A DNA stretch of 16,943 bases, from the NCBI GenBank assembly GCA_030535815.1, contig JAUNRD010000011.1:1-16943 (forward strand). Reading direction: 5' to 3'. A program made the translations under genes and the position numbers. Each line of letters begins with the position of its first letter. Positions within the stretch are counted from its first letter, which is position 1. This document shows positions 1-8,200 of this stretch, one piece after another. Under the pieces are notes generated by a model. The model did no database searches. It was not told the DNA's origin and worked only from the letters and a program-made list of their open reading frames with translations. Source of the DNA: Clostridia bacterium. GTDB taxonomy: Bacteria; Bacillota; Clostridia; CAKSNL01; HGM11501.

Positions 1-10
1 ATATAAAAAA

Positions 11-48
11 TCGTGTATGTTGACACGAATTTTTATTGTTTTTATAAT
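11..48 (+). promoter_or_regulatory. Sigma-A promoter with overlapping LacI-type operator, upstream of the oxidoreductase
   Basis: A perfect -35 box TTGACA (20-25) and a perfect -10 box TATAAT (43-48) are separated by exactly 17 bases. The element CGTGTATGTTGACACGA (12-28) overlaps the -35 box and contains inverted arms CGTGT and ACACG separated by 6 bases. The same 17 bases recur over the -35 box of the downstream LacI-family gene at 1279-1295. A repressor bound here would block RNA polymerase. That the neighbouring LacI-type protein is the repressor is inference. A start codon at 17 would lie inside this promoter, which argues against it. Confidence 0.85.
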
Positions 49-82
49 GATTATAACACGCAAAAAGAATAAGCAGAGGTTT

Positions 83-88
83 GGAGGT
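83..88 (+). promoter_or_regulatory. Ribosome binding site fixing the oxidoreductase start
   Basis: GGAGGT lies 6 bases before the ATG at 95. The in-frame ATG at 17 has no such site and lies between promoter elements, so the translated protein begins at 95 and not at 17. Confidence 0.85.
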
Positions 89-94
89 AATATC

Positions 95-1153
95 ATGGCA
101 AAGACTTTAAATTATGGACTTATAGGCTGCGGCTCATTCGGAGGAAGCCATCTTGAAGCGCTTACAAAAATGGAAGGCGTTAAAATTACGGCTATCTGCG
201 ATAAGCACATGAAATGGTGCAACGACAAAAAAGTGAGATACGGCTTGGAAGATGCAGTTTGTTTCGATAATTATGAAGAAATGCTTGCCAAAATGAAATT
301 TGATATAGTTACTGTAGCAACCAGCGATAAAGCTCATGCAGGTGCGACGGTAGCTGCCCTTAAAGCGGGCAATAATGTACTTTGTGAAAAACCTATGGCG
401 CTTTTCCTTGAGGAATGCAAGGAAATGATAAAGGCTCAGGAAGAAAGCGGAAAGCTATTGATGGTCGGACAGGTGTGCCGTTTTACCCCGGGCTTTGTAA
501 AGGCTAAGGAAATGGTAGATGCCGGTGTTATCGGAGAGCTTTACTATGTTGAGTCTGAGTATGCTCACGACTATGCACTTATTCCGGGTGTTGACAACTG
601 GCGCGTAGATAAGGACAGAGAGCCGATTATCGGAGGTGCCTGCCACGCCATAGACCTTTTACGCTGGATAGCAGGAAATCCTATAGAGACAATGGCGTAC
701 AGCAATCACAAGGTTCTGACAGACTGGCCGGTAAACGATACAACCGTTGCTATTATGAAATTTCCCAATGACGTAATAGGAAAGGTATTCACATCGGTTG
801 GATGTAAGAGAGACTATACTATGAGAACTGTTCTTTACGGAACAAAGGGAACAATTATCGTAGACAACACAACTCCGTATCTTACTCTTTGCCTTGAAAA
901 GAGCACAAAGGACGGACACTTTGCGGACGGCTACTTCGGAACAGGGAGTGAGCGCGAGATAAGACATCTTATAAAGGTCAGCCTTAATAACCACAATGTG
1001 GCGCAGGAACACAAGGTTATGAGAGAAGCGTTGCTTGAAGGAAAACCGCTTATGATGACAGGACGTGAAGGTGCAGCAACGGTTGCGGTTTGCAGGGCTG
1101 TTGTTGAGGCTGCAAAAACAGGAAGCGCGGTAAAAATAGAATACGATTTTTAA
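95..1153 (+). CDS. Gfo/Idh/MocA-family NAD(P)-dependent oxidoreductase
   Basis: This cytoplasmic enzyme of 352 residues has the usual length for the family, which oxidises or reduces sugars, inositols and related polyols with NAD(P). The N-terminal Rossmann fold carries the dinucleotide-binding motif GCGSFG (residues 11-16). The family signature CEKP (Lys 99, the expected catalytic lysine) follows, and the C-terminal domain has GGACHAIDLLRW with His 184 and Asp 187 at the usual catalytic positions. The start at 95 is set by GGAGGT and by the promoter lying upstream. The gene is monocistronic, being followed by an intrinsic terminator at 1166-1211. Its promoter shares an operator-like element with the next gene, a LacI-family regulator, suggesting induction by a sugar or sugar derivative. 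The substrate cannot be deduced. Family assignment is firm; specificity is unknown. Confidence 0.93.
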   Translation: MAKTLNYGLIGCGSFGGSHLEALTKMEGVKITAICDKHMKWCNDKKVRYGLEDAVCFDNYEEMLAKMKFDIVTVATSDKAHAGATVAALKAGNNVLCEKPMALFLEECKEMIKAQEESGKLLMVGQVCRFTPGFVKAKEMVDAGVIGELYYVESEYAHDYALIPGVDNWRVDKDREPIIGGACHAIDLLRWIAGNPIETMAYSNHKVLTDWPVNDTTVAIMKFPNDVIGKVFTSVGCKRDYTMRTVLYGTKGTIIVDNTTPYLTLCLEKSTKDGHFADGYFGTGSEREIRHLIKVSLNNHNVAQEHKVMREALLEGKPLMMTGREGAATVAVCRAVVEAAKTGSAVKIEYDF

Positions 1154-1165
1154 TGGTCGGAGTTT

Positions 1166-1211
1166 AACGGTGTAATCTCAAAAAGAGGTTACGCCGTTTT
1201 CCGCTTTTTTT
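1166..1211 (+). terminator. Rho-independent terminator after the oxidoreductase
   Basis: A 14-pair stem joins AACGGTGTAATCTC (1166-1179) to GAGGTTACGCCGTT (1185-1198) with an AAAAA loop. Two of the pairs are G-T wobbles. It is followed by a T-rich tail (TTTTCCGC and then a run of T to 1211). It separates the oxidoreductase transcript from the regulator gene. Confidence 0.88.
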
Positions 1212-1270
1212 ACACAGGAATTATTTTTGGGTTTTTGTGAATTTTTAACAATAAAAAATAAATTTTTTCT

Positions 1271-1315
1271 TGTCAAAACGTGTATGTTGACACGAAAAAA
1301 TGCACAATGTATAAT
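1271..1315 (+). promoter_or_regulatory. Sigma-A promoter and operator of the LacI-family gene (autoregulation)
   Basis: TTGACA (1287-1292) and TATAAT (1310-1315) are both perfect and spaced by 17 bases. CGTGTATGTTGACACGA (1279-1295) is identical over 17 bases to the element at 12-28 and sits in the same register on the -35 box. TGTCAA at 1271-1276 also forms an inverted repeat with the TTGACA, but this arm is absent from the first copy, so it is probably not essential. The layout fits autorepression plus control of the upstream oxidoreductase. The predicted transcript has a 5' untranslated region of about 100 bases, rich in A and T, in which I see no riboswitch-like structure. Confidence 0.87.
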
Positions 1316-1411
1316 TAAATTATGATGGGAAACAAGCTTTGTTTTTCTATGTAAAAATCCAGTAAAATCAAGGCTTGAAGATACATTTTGATTTTTGAAA
1401 TTTTATCTTTG

Positions 1412-1426
1412 GGAGGCGATCTTTTG
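1412..1426 (+). promoter_or_regulatory. Ribosome binding site and TTG start of the regulator
   Basis: GGAGG (1412-1416) is 7 bases before a TTG at 1424. The next ATG, at 1436, would be 19 bases away, which is too far, and an upstream in-frame TTG at 1388 has no good site before it. TTG at 1424 is therefore the likely start. Confidence 0.75.
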
Positions 1427-2362
1427 CGAAGAAATATGTCAACTGCGAAACTGGCAGAAATTTGCGGTGTGTCTCAGGGTACAATTGACAGAGCTCTTAA
1501 TAACCGCGGAGGGATAAAACCGGAGACAAAAGAAATGATTTTGAGAGTAGCGAAAGAGTACGGTTACCGCCCCAGCATTCAGCATTTCAACCGTGCAAGC
1601 GGAAAGGCGGGAAGCATTGGTATTGTGCTTCAGGAAACACATAATTTATCAAATTCTGATTTGCTTATGCGCTTTTCAAAATTTTGTCTGGAGAACGATT
1701 ATTCACTGGTTGTTATGTTCAGTTACAGCAACAAGGACGAGGAGAAAAGATGTGTTGAAAGCCTTTACTGTATGCAGGTAGACGGAATAGTACTGTGTCC
1801 CATCAATACGGATAAGGAGTATGAAAACTGGCTTTTGTCTCTGAAAATTCCGATTATAACGGTTTATAATAAATTGCCTTCGATCCCTTTCGTTGGAATC
1901 GATGATGTAAAGGTATTAAACGATATGGTTGAATATGTCTGCTCCAAGGGCTATGAAAAGCTTTTGTACTTGGGTGCCGAAACGGGTGAAAAATCTACCA
2001 CGGGAAGCAAGGAACGAAGACGCGGTTTTGCGGAGGCTGTGGAAAGAATAGGCATTGAGTATGAGTTCGTCAGTGCCGGAGAAGTAAAGAACAGACTGTT
2101 TGAAAAAAGCAAAACAGCGCTTATCTGCGAAGCGGATGTGTATGCGCTTCCGCTTGTGGCAACCGCAAAAAAAGCAAAGGTTGGTATTATCGGCATTGAC
2201 GATGTGGCTATAATCGAAAAAATAGGGATGAAGCTTGATTCTGTCACATACGATGTGCACGATATGATAAAAACGGCAGTTAATTATATTATGAGCGGAA
2301 AAGTGGCTAAAAAGCGGGTGCACTATGTTGAGCACCGCATAATCGAGCGCGGTTCTGTCTGA
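1424..2362 (+). CDS. LacI-family transcriptional repressor
   Basis: The protein has 312 residues from the preferred TTG start, slightly short of the usual 330-340. The N-terminal LacI helix-turn-helix is clear: TAKLAEICGVSQGTIDRALN (about residues 7-26), followed by the hinge region ending in KEYGYRPS. The rest is a periplasmic-binding-protein-like effector domain, recognisable from GSIGIVL at its start, a segment beginning VDGIVLCPI, and VGIIGIDDVAI toward the end, which normally binds a sugar. The recognition helix reads SQGTIDRALN where LacI itself has YQTVSRVVN, so its operator need not be the classical one. The 17-base element shared by this promoter and that of the oxidoreductase is the obvious candidate site. 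Effector and regulon are unknown. No copy of the element is seen before the exported-protein operon. Confidence 0.93.
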   Translation: MRRNMSTAKLAEICGVSQGTIDRALNNRGGIKPETKEMILRVAKEYGYRPSIQHFNRASGKAGSIGIVLQETHNLSNSDLLMRFSKFCLENDYSLVVMFSYSNKDEEKRCVESLYCMQVDGIVLCPINTDKEYENWLLSLKIPIITVYNKLPSIPFVGIDDVKVLNDMVEYVCSKGYEKLLYLGAETGEKSTTGSKERRRGFAEAVERIGIEYEFVSAGEVKNRLFEKSKTALICEADVYALPLVATAKKAKVGIIGIDDVAIIEKIGMKLDSVTYDVHDMIKTAVNYIMSGKVAKKRVHYVEHRIIERGSV

Positions 2363-2410
2363 TTTTAATCCGGTAAAAACATTGATATGTTTTTATATAT
2401 GTTTCCTTCC

Positions 2411-2512
2411 TTACGGAGGCAACTCCGTAAACTATGGGCCAAGGCTCATAGAAACCACTCTGTCGGATGACTTTTCACCATCCGACGTCCTCCGGGGGCA
2501 ACCCCGGAGGGC
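2411..2512 (+). other. Array of four consecutive hairpins in the intergenic spacer
   Basis: The spacer 2363-2548 holds no gene but four stem-loops in series. Hairpin 1 is TTACGGAG/CTCCGTAA (2411-2418 with 2423-2430) with a GCAA loop. Hairpin 2 is CTATGGGC/GCTCATAG (2432-2439 with 2444-2451) with a CAAG loop and one G-T pair. Hairpin 3 is GTCGGATG/CATCCGAC (2462-2469 with 2479-2486) with a 9-base loop. Hairpin 4 is CCTCCGGGG/CCCCGGAGG (2489-2497 with 2502-2510) with a GCAA loop, extendable to 2487-2512. No T-run follows any of them, so ordinary terminators are unlikely. The array could be a structured leader of the operon, a small RNA, or a dispersed palindromic repeat. The stems are visible; the role is open. 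Confidence 0.75.
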
Positions 2513-2548
2513 CTTTCAAAAAGTATTTTCAAAGAAAGAGGTACCGTT

Positions 2549-5257
2549 ATGAAAAAAATATTATGCTTGTTGCTTTCGACAATACTTATGTTTTCTGCAA
2601 TATCTGTTTTTGCAGATGGCGATATTGTGCTTTTGCCGTCAAATGCAGATTTTAACAAAGAAGTATCCGTGTCAGGTGGCGCAGCGAAAGATATGAGAAG
2701 AGGGGGATATATCGGCTATAAGGGTATTGACCTTACCGGAATACAGTCGGTAACCCTTGAAGGTGCTGTTAAAATTGTCGGATGGGACAACGGTGCGGCG
2801 CTTCGTGTTATGATAGATAATCCCGTAAGCGGTAAGCAGATAGGAACTATTGTAATGAGCGAAACCGGCACTTCCTATTCTGCATACATAGAAGGCGTAA
2901 GCGGAGTTCACGATATATACTTTGCAGAAAGCTACTGGAACGGTATTGGCGGTAATTATCTGGTTGAAAAAATCACCTTAAGTAAAAAACCTCATAACGA
3001 CACGGCACTTACCGATCAGGTTTCAGATGAATACTTAAAAGACTATTATTCCGATACCTGGGTTTCGACGGACGAAATGGGCCGTCAGGTTGCAGAGTAT
3101 CCTGAGGTTGGCGCACCGAAAGAAGGAAGAGACGTTATGATGTTCTTCTGGAACTGGAACCCCGGAGAGGGAAATACTCCGGCAAAGATAATTTCCGAAG
3201 AGGTTTCAAAATACCCCGATGCTTTATCCAACCCTAACAGCGAAGCATGGAAGGGCACGGCGGAATTTTTCTGGGGCGAATCTGTTTTCGGTTTTTATTC
3301 AATCCTTGAATACTGGGTATACCGTCAGCAGATGGAGCTTCTTGCATCGGCGGGAGTTGATGCAATAATTCTTGACTATACAAACGGCGTTAACATTTCC
3401 GAGGGTTGGAATACCATGATAAAGGCAATGAGAGATGCGAAAAAAGAGGGCATAAATGTTCCGAAATTTGCGCTGTTTGTCGGAGAAAAGAAGAGCGAAA
3501 CAATGATTGGCCTTCTCGGTTCAATTTATAACATCGGATTTGTTGAAAATGACTTTACCGATATGTGGTACTATCTTGACGGAAAGCCCTTTATGATGGG
3601 TGCAACAAGTGCAAAGTCGGCAATGGGCGGTATTTCCGTAGAAGATACCGAATGGAAAAGCTTTGTTGAAAATATCACAGATACATTTACCTGGCGTAAT
3701 GACGGAAAAGGTCACGAGGACAACTGGAGATGGCTTGAGCCCTTCCCTCAGGGAGCTACACTCGGTAAAGATACAGAGGACGGAAGAGCGGAAATGACAA
3801 CTCTCGGTATGGCGGCAAACATTCCTTACTCCCAGGGTAAAAATCCCTCACCCTATGCCTTCAGCCTTCCTTATGCAATGGGAAAGAGCTTTTCAAACGT
3901 ATTCGGAGATGACTATTCTGCCGATGCACCGAGAAAGGCATACTTTTTCCGCGAGCAGACAAGATATGCGCTGGATTTAGATCCTCATCTTGTATTTATA
4001 ACAGGCTGGAACGAATATACCGCTGACAGACAGAGTAGTGCATGGGGTTACACCAACGTATTCGTTGATACCTTTGATACAAATAAGAGCCGTGACTTTG
4101 AACCTACAAAAACGGCAGTAAAGGATGACTACTACAACCTTTTGGTTGACTTCTGTCGAAAATATAAGGGCGTTCGCCCTGCACCGCTTGCAGGAGCCGA
4201 AGCAACAATTGATATAAACGGCGACATTGCTCAGTGGGGAAGTGTTACCCCAGGTTACTACAACTATCCGGGGCTCGACAGAGATTCAACCTCCGGTTAT
4301 CAGAATCCCGAAACAGGAAAGGTATGGATATATAAGACAGAATCCTCTGTAAGAGTGACAGAATCAAAGGTGGCAAGAGATGCCGTAAACTTCTACTTTA
4401 TGGCAAAGACATTGGAAGGTAAGAGCCTTTCTGATACCGCACTTTACATAAACATTGACAGAAATCCCGCAACCGGATTTTCGGGATATGATTTTGTAAT
4501 CGGCAGAAACGGAGGAAGCGGCGTAGAAGCTCTTTCGACTGACAATGCTGCAACCTATGTGGGAGAAGCTTCTATCGTAAGAAACGGAAATACAATGCAG
4601 CTTTCAGTTCCTAAGGCACTTCTTTCGGAAACCGGCACGGTTGATTTTGAATTCAAATGGGTACACGGCGCATTTTCTGATGTTCTTGAGCTTTACGAAA
4701 AGGGAGCTTCTGCTCCCATCGGAAGATTCAATTATCTTTATACAGAAATAGAGCAGAAAGCATTGACCTCTTCCGAGAAGGCGGCACTTGACGATGCAGG
4801 CGTAATTAAAGCGGGATGCGGAAAGATGATTTCCGAAGGCGGTATAAAAACCGTTTACGAAAAGGATACATCTGTTACTCCCTTTGAAATGAACGGAACA
4901 CTTTACGTTCCTGCCGAAACCTTTGAGGAGCTTATGGGACACGGACTTTCCAAGGTTGAGTATAACTACCTTACAAACATATTCTATTTCTATGACTACC
5001 GTATGACAGATGATCTTACTGAAATCGCCGAAAAGAACTGGTATTATACAGCTATCGGCTCTTATGAAGCGAGAGCAAACGGAAGACTTAAAACAATTTC
5101 AGCTCCCGTAACAGTTGTTGACGGAAAAATTTATGTTCCCGTAAGCCTGTTTTCCGAGGTTATTGGAAAAACGGTTACCAATATGGGAAGCGGAGTTTAT
5201 GTCATCGGAAATGCGAAAGCTGATGCTGTAACAATGGCTTTGAGCTATTTGGGATAA
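2549..5257 (+). CDS. Secreted glycoside-hydrolase-like protein with carbohydrate-binding and stalk domains
   Basis: This exported protein of 902 residues starts at an ATG preceded by AAGAGGT. A signal peptide occupies residues 1-22, with cleavage expected after SVFA. Residues about 30-150 resemble a CBM6-type beta-sandwich (GIDLTGIQSVTL and RVMIDNPVSGKQIGTI). Residues about 160-540 look like a (beta/alpha)8 barrel related to the GH71/GH99-like group, with FGFYSILEYWVYRQQMELL, GVDAIILDYTNG (Asp 276) and TGWNEY (Glu 489) as candidate active-site strands. Residues about 550-725 begin with IDINGDIAQWG, as in CBM9/DOMON-like domains. The tail (about 770-902) has FEMNGTLYVP and VDGKIYVPVSLFSEVIG, typical of the copper-amine-oxidase N-terminal 'stalk' domain. 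It is the first gene of the exported-protein operon, and its stop codon overlaps the next ribosome binding site. Secretion is firm and a hydrolase is likely, but the exact family and substrate are unassigned. Confidence 0.75.
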   Translation: MKKILCLLLSTILMFSAISVFADGDIVLLPSNADFNKEVSVSGGAAKDMRRGGYIGYKGIDLTGIQSVTLEGAVKIVGWDNGAALRVMIDNPVSGKQIGTIVMSETGTSYSAYIEGVSGVHDIYFAESYWNGIGGNYLVEKITLSKKPHNDTALTDQVSDEYLKDYYSDTWVSTDEMGRQVAEYPEVGAPKEGRDVMMFFWNWNPGEGNTPAKIISEEVSKYPDALSNPNSEAWKGTAEFFWGESVFGFYSILEYWVYRQQMELLASAGVDAIILDYTNGVNISEGWNTMIKAMRDAKKEGINVPKFALFVGEKKSETMIGLLGSIYNIGFVENDFTDMWYYLDGKPFMMGATSAKSAMGGISVEDTEWKSFVENITDTFTWRNDGKGHEDNWRWLEPFPQGATLGKDTEDGRAEMTTLGMAANIPYSQGKNPSPYAFSLPYAMGKSFSNVFGDDYSADAPRKAYFFREQTRYALDLDPHLVFITGWNEYTADRQSSAWGYTNVFVDTFDTNKSRDFEPTKTAVKDDYYNLLVDFCRKYKGVRPAPLAGAEATIDINGDIAQWGSVTPGYYNYPGLDRDSTSGYQNPETGKVWIYKTESSVRVTESKVARDAVNFYFMAKTLEGKSLSDTALYINIDRNPATGFSGYDFVIGRNGGSGVEALSTDNAATYVGEASIVRNGNTMQLSVPKALLSETGTVDFEFKWVHGAFSDVLELYEKGASAPIGRFNYLYTEIEQKALTSSEKAALDDAGVIKAGCGKMISEGGIKTVYEKDTSVTPFEMNGTLYVPAETFEELMGHGLSKVEYNYLTNIFYFYDYRMTDDLTEIAEKNWYYTAIGSYEARANGRLKTISAPVTVVDGKIYVPVSLFSEVIGKTVTNMGSGVYVIGNAKADAVTMALSYLG

Positions 5258-5264
5258 AGGAGGT
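5256..5264 (+). promoter_or_regulatory. Full-consensus ribosome binding site overlapping the upstream stop codon
   Basis: AAAGGAGGT begins within the TAA stop (5255-5257) of the glycoside-hydrolase-like gene and lies 6 bases from the next ATG at 5271. The arrangement indicates co-transcription and probably translational coupling. Confidence 0.85.
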
Positions 5265-5270
5265 ACATAT

Positions 5271-8200
5271 ATGAGAATACTTAATAACTTAAAAAAGCTC
5301 ATTTCTTTGATCTGTGTTCTTGCTATGTGCTTAAGCTCGGTGCCCTGTGCTTTTGCATCAGGATATGTATGTGAAATCAAAGAGATAAAATACACTTCGC
5401 TTTTAGAAGCGATGAAAAATGCAGACGGAAAAACAATTAATCTTACAGACAATGCAATTCTGGATATGGGAACTATTCCCGAAGGAACGAAATTCACCGT
5501 TGACGGTGAGGGAAAATACAGAATAACCCTCGCAGGTGATGTCACCTTATCCGGTTATGGAACTGACGCCCGCTTTACAAATGTAACTGTGGACTTAAAC
5601 AAGCGTCATTTCATCCTTGAAAAGCAAGCATCAATGACCTTGATGAACGGAGCAGTTCTTGAAAACGGCTATGCCTACAAGGAAAGCTTTGGCGGCGGCG
5701 CGGCAGAAGTTAAGGACGGATGCTTCTTCACCATGGAAGAGGGAAGCATGATCAAAAACTGCTATTCTGAAGGTTATGGCGGTGCATTCAGCATAAATGC
5801 GGCAAAATTTACTATGACGGGCGGAACCATTGAAAACTGTACAGCAGAAACAAAGGGCGGCGCTTTGGCAATAGTTAATGACGCTATTCTGGAAATGAGA
5901 GGCGGAAGCATTAAAGGCAACAGTGCATCCATTGGCGGTGGCGTATATATAGGCGACCACAAAGACGACAAAGCAAGAGCATATATTTCAGGAAGTGCAA
6001 CCGTTAAAGGTAACACCCTTAAGGGAAGCGCTGTAACAAGTAATGTTCAGCCTCTCTTTTCATCAATGCTTGTGATGGCAGGTGACTACTTTGGTGAAAT
6101 GGGCATAACCTTTACTGACGGAAGCGGAGAAGGAAGCGCATTCGGCGTTGTAGCGGGAAGCTTCTCCGGTGCAGATAAGGTTATAAATGACTCCAACACA
6201 GCACTTAAAGGCGCTGTGGCAGATAAAATACTTGTATGGAGCAAGGACGGAAGCGTGAAGTTACCTGCCGGCAATAATTCCGGTTCATCCGGCTCATCCG
6301 GCACTAACCAGAGCACTAACCAGGGGCCTCCCCAAACTCCCACCAATATAACCTTCGGAACGGGAGTTATCTGCGAAGTAGGCGGAAAGGAATATAATTC
6401 CCTTTACGAAGCAATTATGAATGCAGATAACGGAACAATCAATCTTAAAGCAAATACTACTTTAGATGCAGGCACAACAATCCCTGAGGGAACAAAATTC
6501 ACCGTTGACGGCGGAGGAAAATATGTAATAAGACTTCTTGGTGATGTGACATTAACAGGCTACGGCGTTGAAGCAAAATTTTCCAATGTAACGGTTGATC
6601 TTAATAAACATCATTTCGCCCTTGAAAAGCAGGCGACCATGACCTTGAAGAAGGGCGCAATATTAGAAAACGGTTATGCAAAGGACGGAAGCCACGGCGG
6701 CGGTGCTGCACAGGTAATGAATGGCTGTGCTTTCACTATGGAAGACGGAAGCTACGTCAGAAACTGCTCATCCTTCGGAACGGGCGGAGCATTCAGAGTA
6801 AATGCGGCGAAATTTACAATGCTTGGCGGAACCATTGAAAACTGCCTGGCAGGTACAAGCGGTGGTGCTTTATCCATAGTATATGATGCTGAACTTACAA
6901 TGAGCGGAGGCAACATAAAAGGAAACAGCGCACAGAAGGGTGCAGGCGTATACATAGGCGACCACTCCGGAGACAAGGCAATCGGATATTTCTCAGGAAA
7001 CGCAACTGTTACAGGAAACAAAATTTCCGGTGGCTCACAGAACAACAATGTTCAGCCTTTCTTCTCATCAATGCTAGTTGTTATGGGCAATTATACCGGT
7101 AAAATGGGCGTAACAATGAGAGAGCCGGGCGGTGAAGGTGCTGCTTTTGCGGCTGCTTCAGGTTCCGTTTCCGGTGCAAACAATATAACAAACGATTCCA
7201 ATGCGGAATTTACCGGAAGTGTATCAGGAAGCAATATAGTATGGGTTAAAGGTGCATCTTCCGGAGCAAGCACACAGACCGGTTCTTCTGCATCATCTCC
7301 TACGGTAACTATAGATGCTCCTCCCAAGACTCCTTCCGATATAAAATTCGGAACAGGGGCTGTCTGCGAGGTAGGCGGAAAGGAATATTCTTCCTTAATC
7401 GATGCAATCAACAATGCAGATAACGGAGTAATCAATCTTAAAGCCAATACAACTCTGGATGCCGGAACAAAAATTACCGAAGGTAAAAAGTTTACCGTTG
7501 ACGGCGGCGGAAAGTATGTAATAAGACTTCTTGGCGATGTTACCTTGACAGGCTACGGCGCTGAAGCAAGATTTTCCAATGTAACCGTTGACCTTAATAA
7601 ATATCACTTTGCTCTTGAACGACAGGCATCAATGACCTTGAAGAAGGGCGCGATACTTGAAAACGGATATGCTGCTTCGGGAAGCCACGGCGGCGGTGCG
7701 GCACAGGTAATGAATGCCTGCAGGTTTACAATGGAAGAGGGAAGCTTTGTAAGAGACTGCACATCCGATGGCCCCGGCGGTGCATTCAGAGTAAATGCCG
7801 CAACATTTGAAATGAAGGGCGGAACAATTACAAATTGTACTGCGGGAACAAGCGGTGGTGCTCTGGCAATTGTATATGATGCAAATCTTATAATGTCAGG
7901 CGGAATAATAAAGGGCAACAGAGCGGAAAAGGGCGCAGGAATTTATGTTGGCGACCATTCCGGCGATGTTGCAGCTGCAAAAATATCAGGCGGTGCAGTA
8001 ATAACCGGAAATACTCTTAAAAACGGCTCGGCAGAAAATAATGTACAGACTTTCTTCCCCTCAATGCTTGTAATAAGCGGTGCTTATACAGGTGAAATGG
8101 GCGTAACCATGAGAGAAGAAGGCGGAGAAGGAAGCGGCTTTGCAAGTTTAGAGGGTGCTGTAAGCGGACTTGAAAAGATTTATCTTGATAAGGATAAAAG

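Noticed and set aside
17..94. Upstream in-frame extension of the oxidoreductase starting at the ATG at 17
   Set aside because: It overlaps the operator and both promoter boxes, has no ribosome binding site, and adds a non-homologous stretch before the Rossmann fold.
659..1012. Reverse-strand open frame of 117 codons inside the oxidoreductase
   Set aside because: It lies wholly within a clear gene on the other strand, has no recognisable domain and no convincing start site. It is a codon-usage shadow.
1271..1292. TGTCAA-N10-TTGACA inverted repeat as an alternative operator
   Set aside because: The left arm is missing at the equivalent place in the first promoter, whereas CGTGTATGTTGACACGA is present in both.
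1322..1423. Riboswitch in the 5' untranslated region of the regulator gene
   Set aside because: The segment is AT-rich with only a weak imperfect stem around AAACAAGCTTTGTTT, and no recognisable aptamer or terminator pair.
1916..2335. Reverse-strand open frames within the LacI-family gene
   Set aside because: They are antisense shadows of a well-conserved protein with no independent support.
2489..2530. Hairpin 4 as an intrinsic terminator for the regulator gene
   Set aside because: The stem is strong, but it is followed by GCCTTTCAAAAAG and not by a T-run.
2446..2658. Reverse-strand frame of 70 codons across the hairpin array and the start of the glycoside-hydrolase-like gene
   Set aside because: It overlaps palindromic DNA and a signal peptide coding region, and shows no protein-like motif.
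6086..7447. Several reverse-strand frames rich in Pro, Ala, Leu and Phe inside the beta-helix modules
   Set aside because: Their composition mirrors the repetitive Gly-Gly-Ala codons of the sense strand, and they recur in each module, as expected for shadows.
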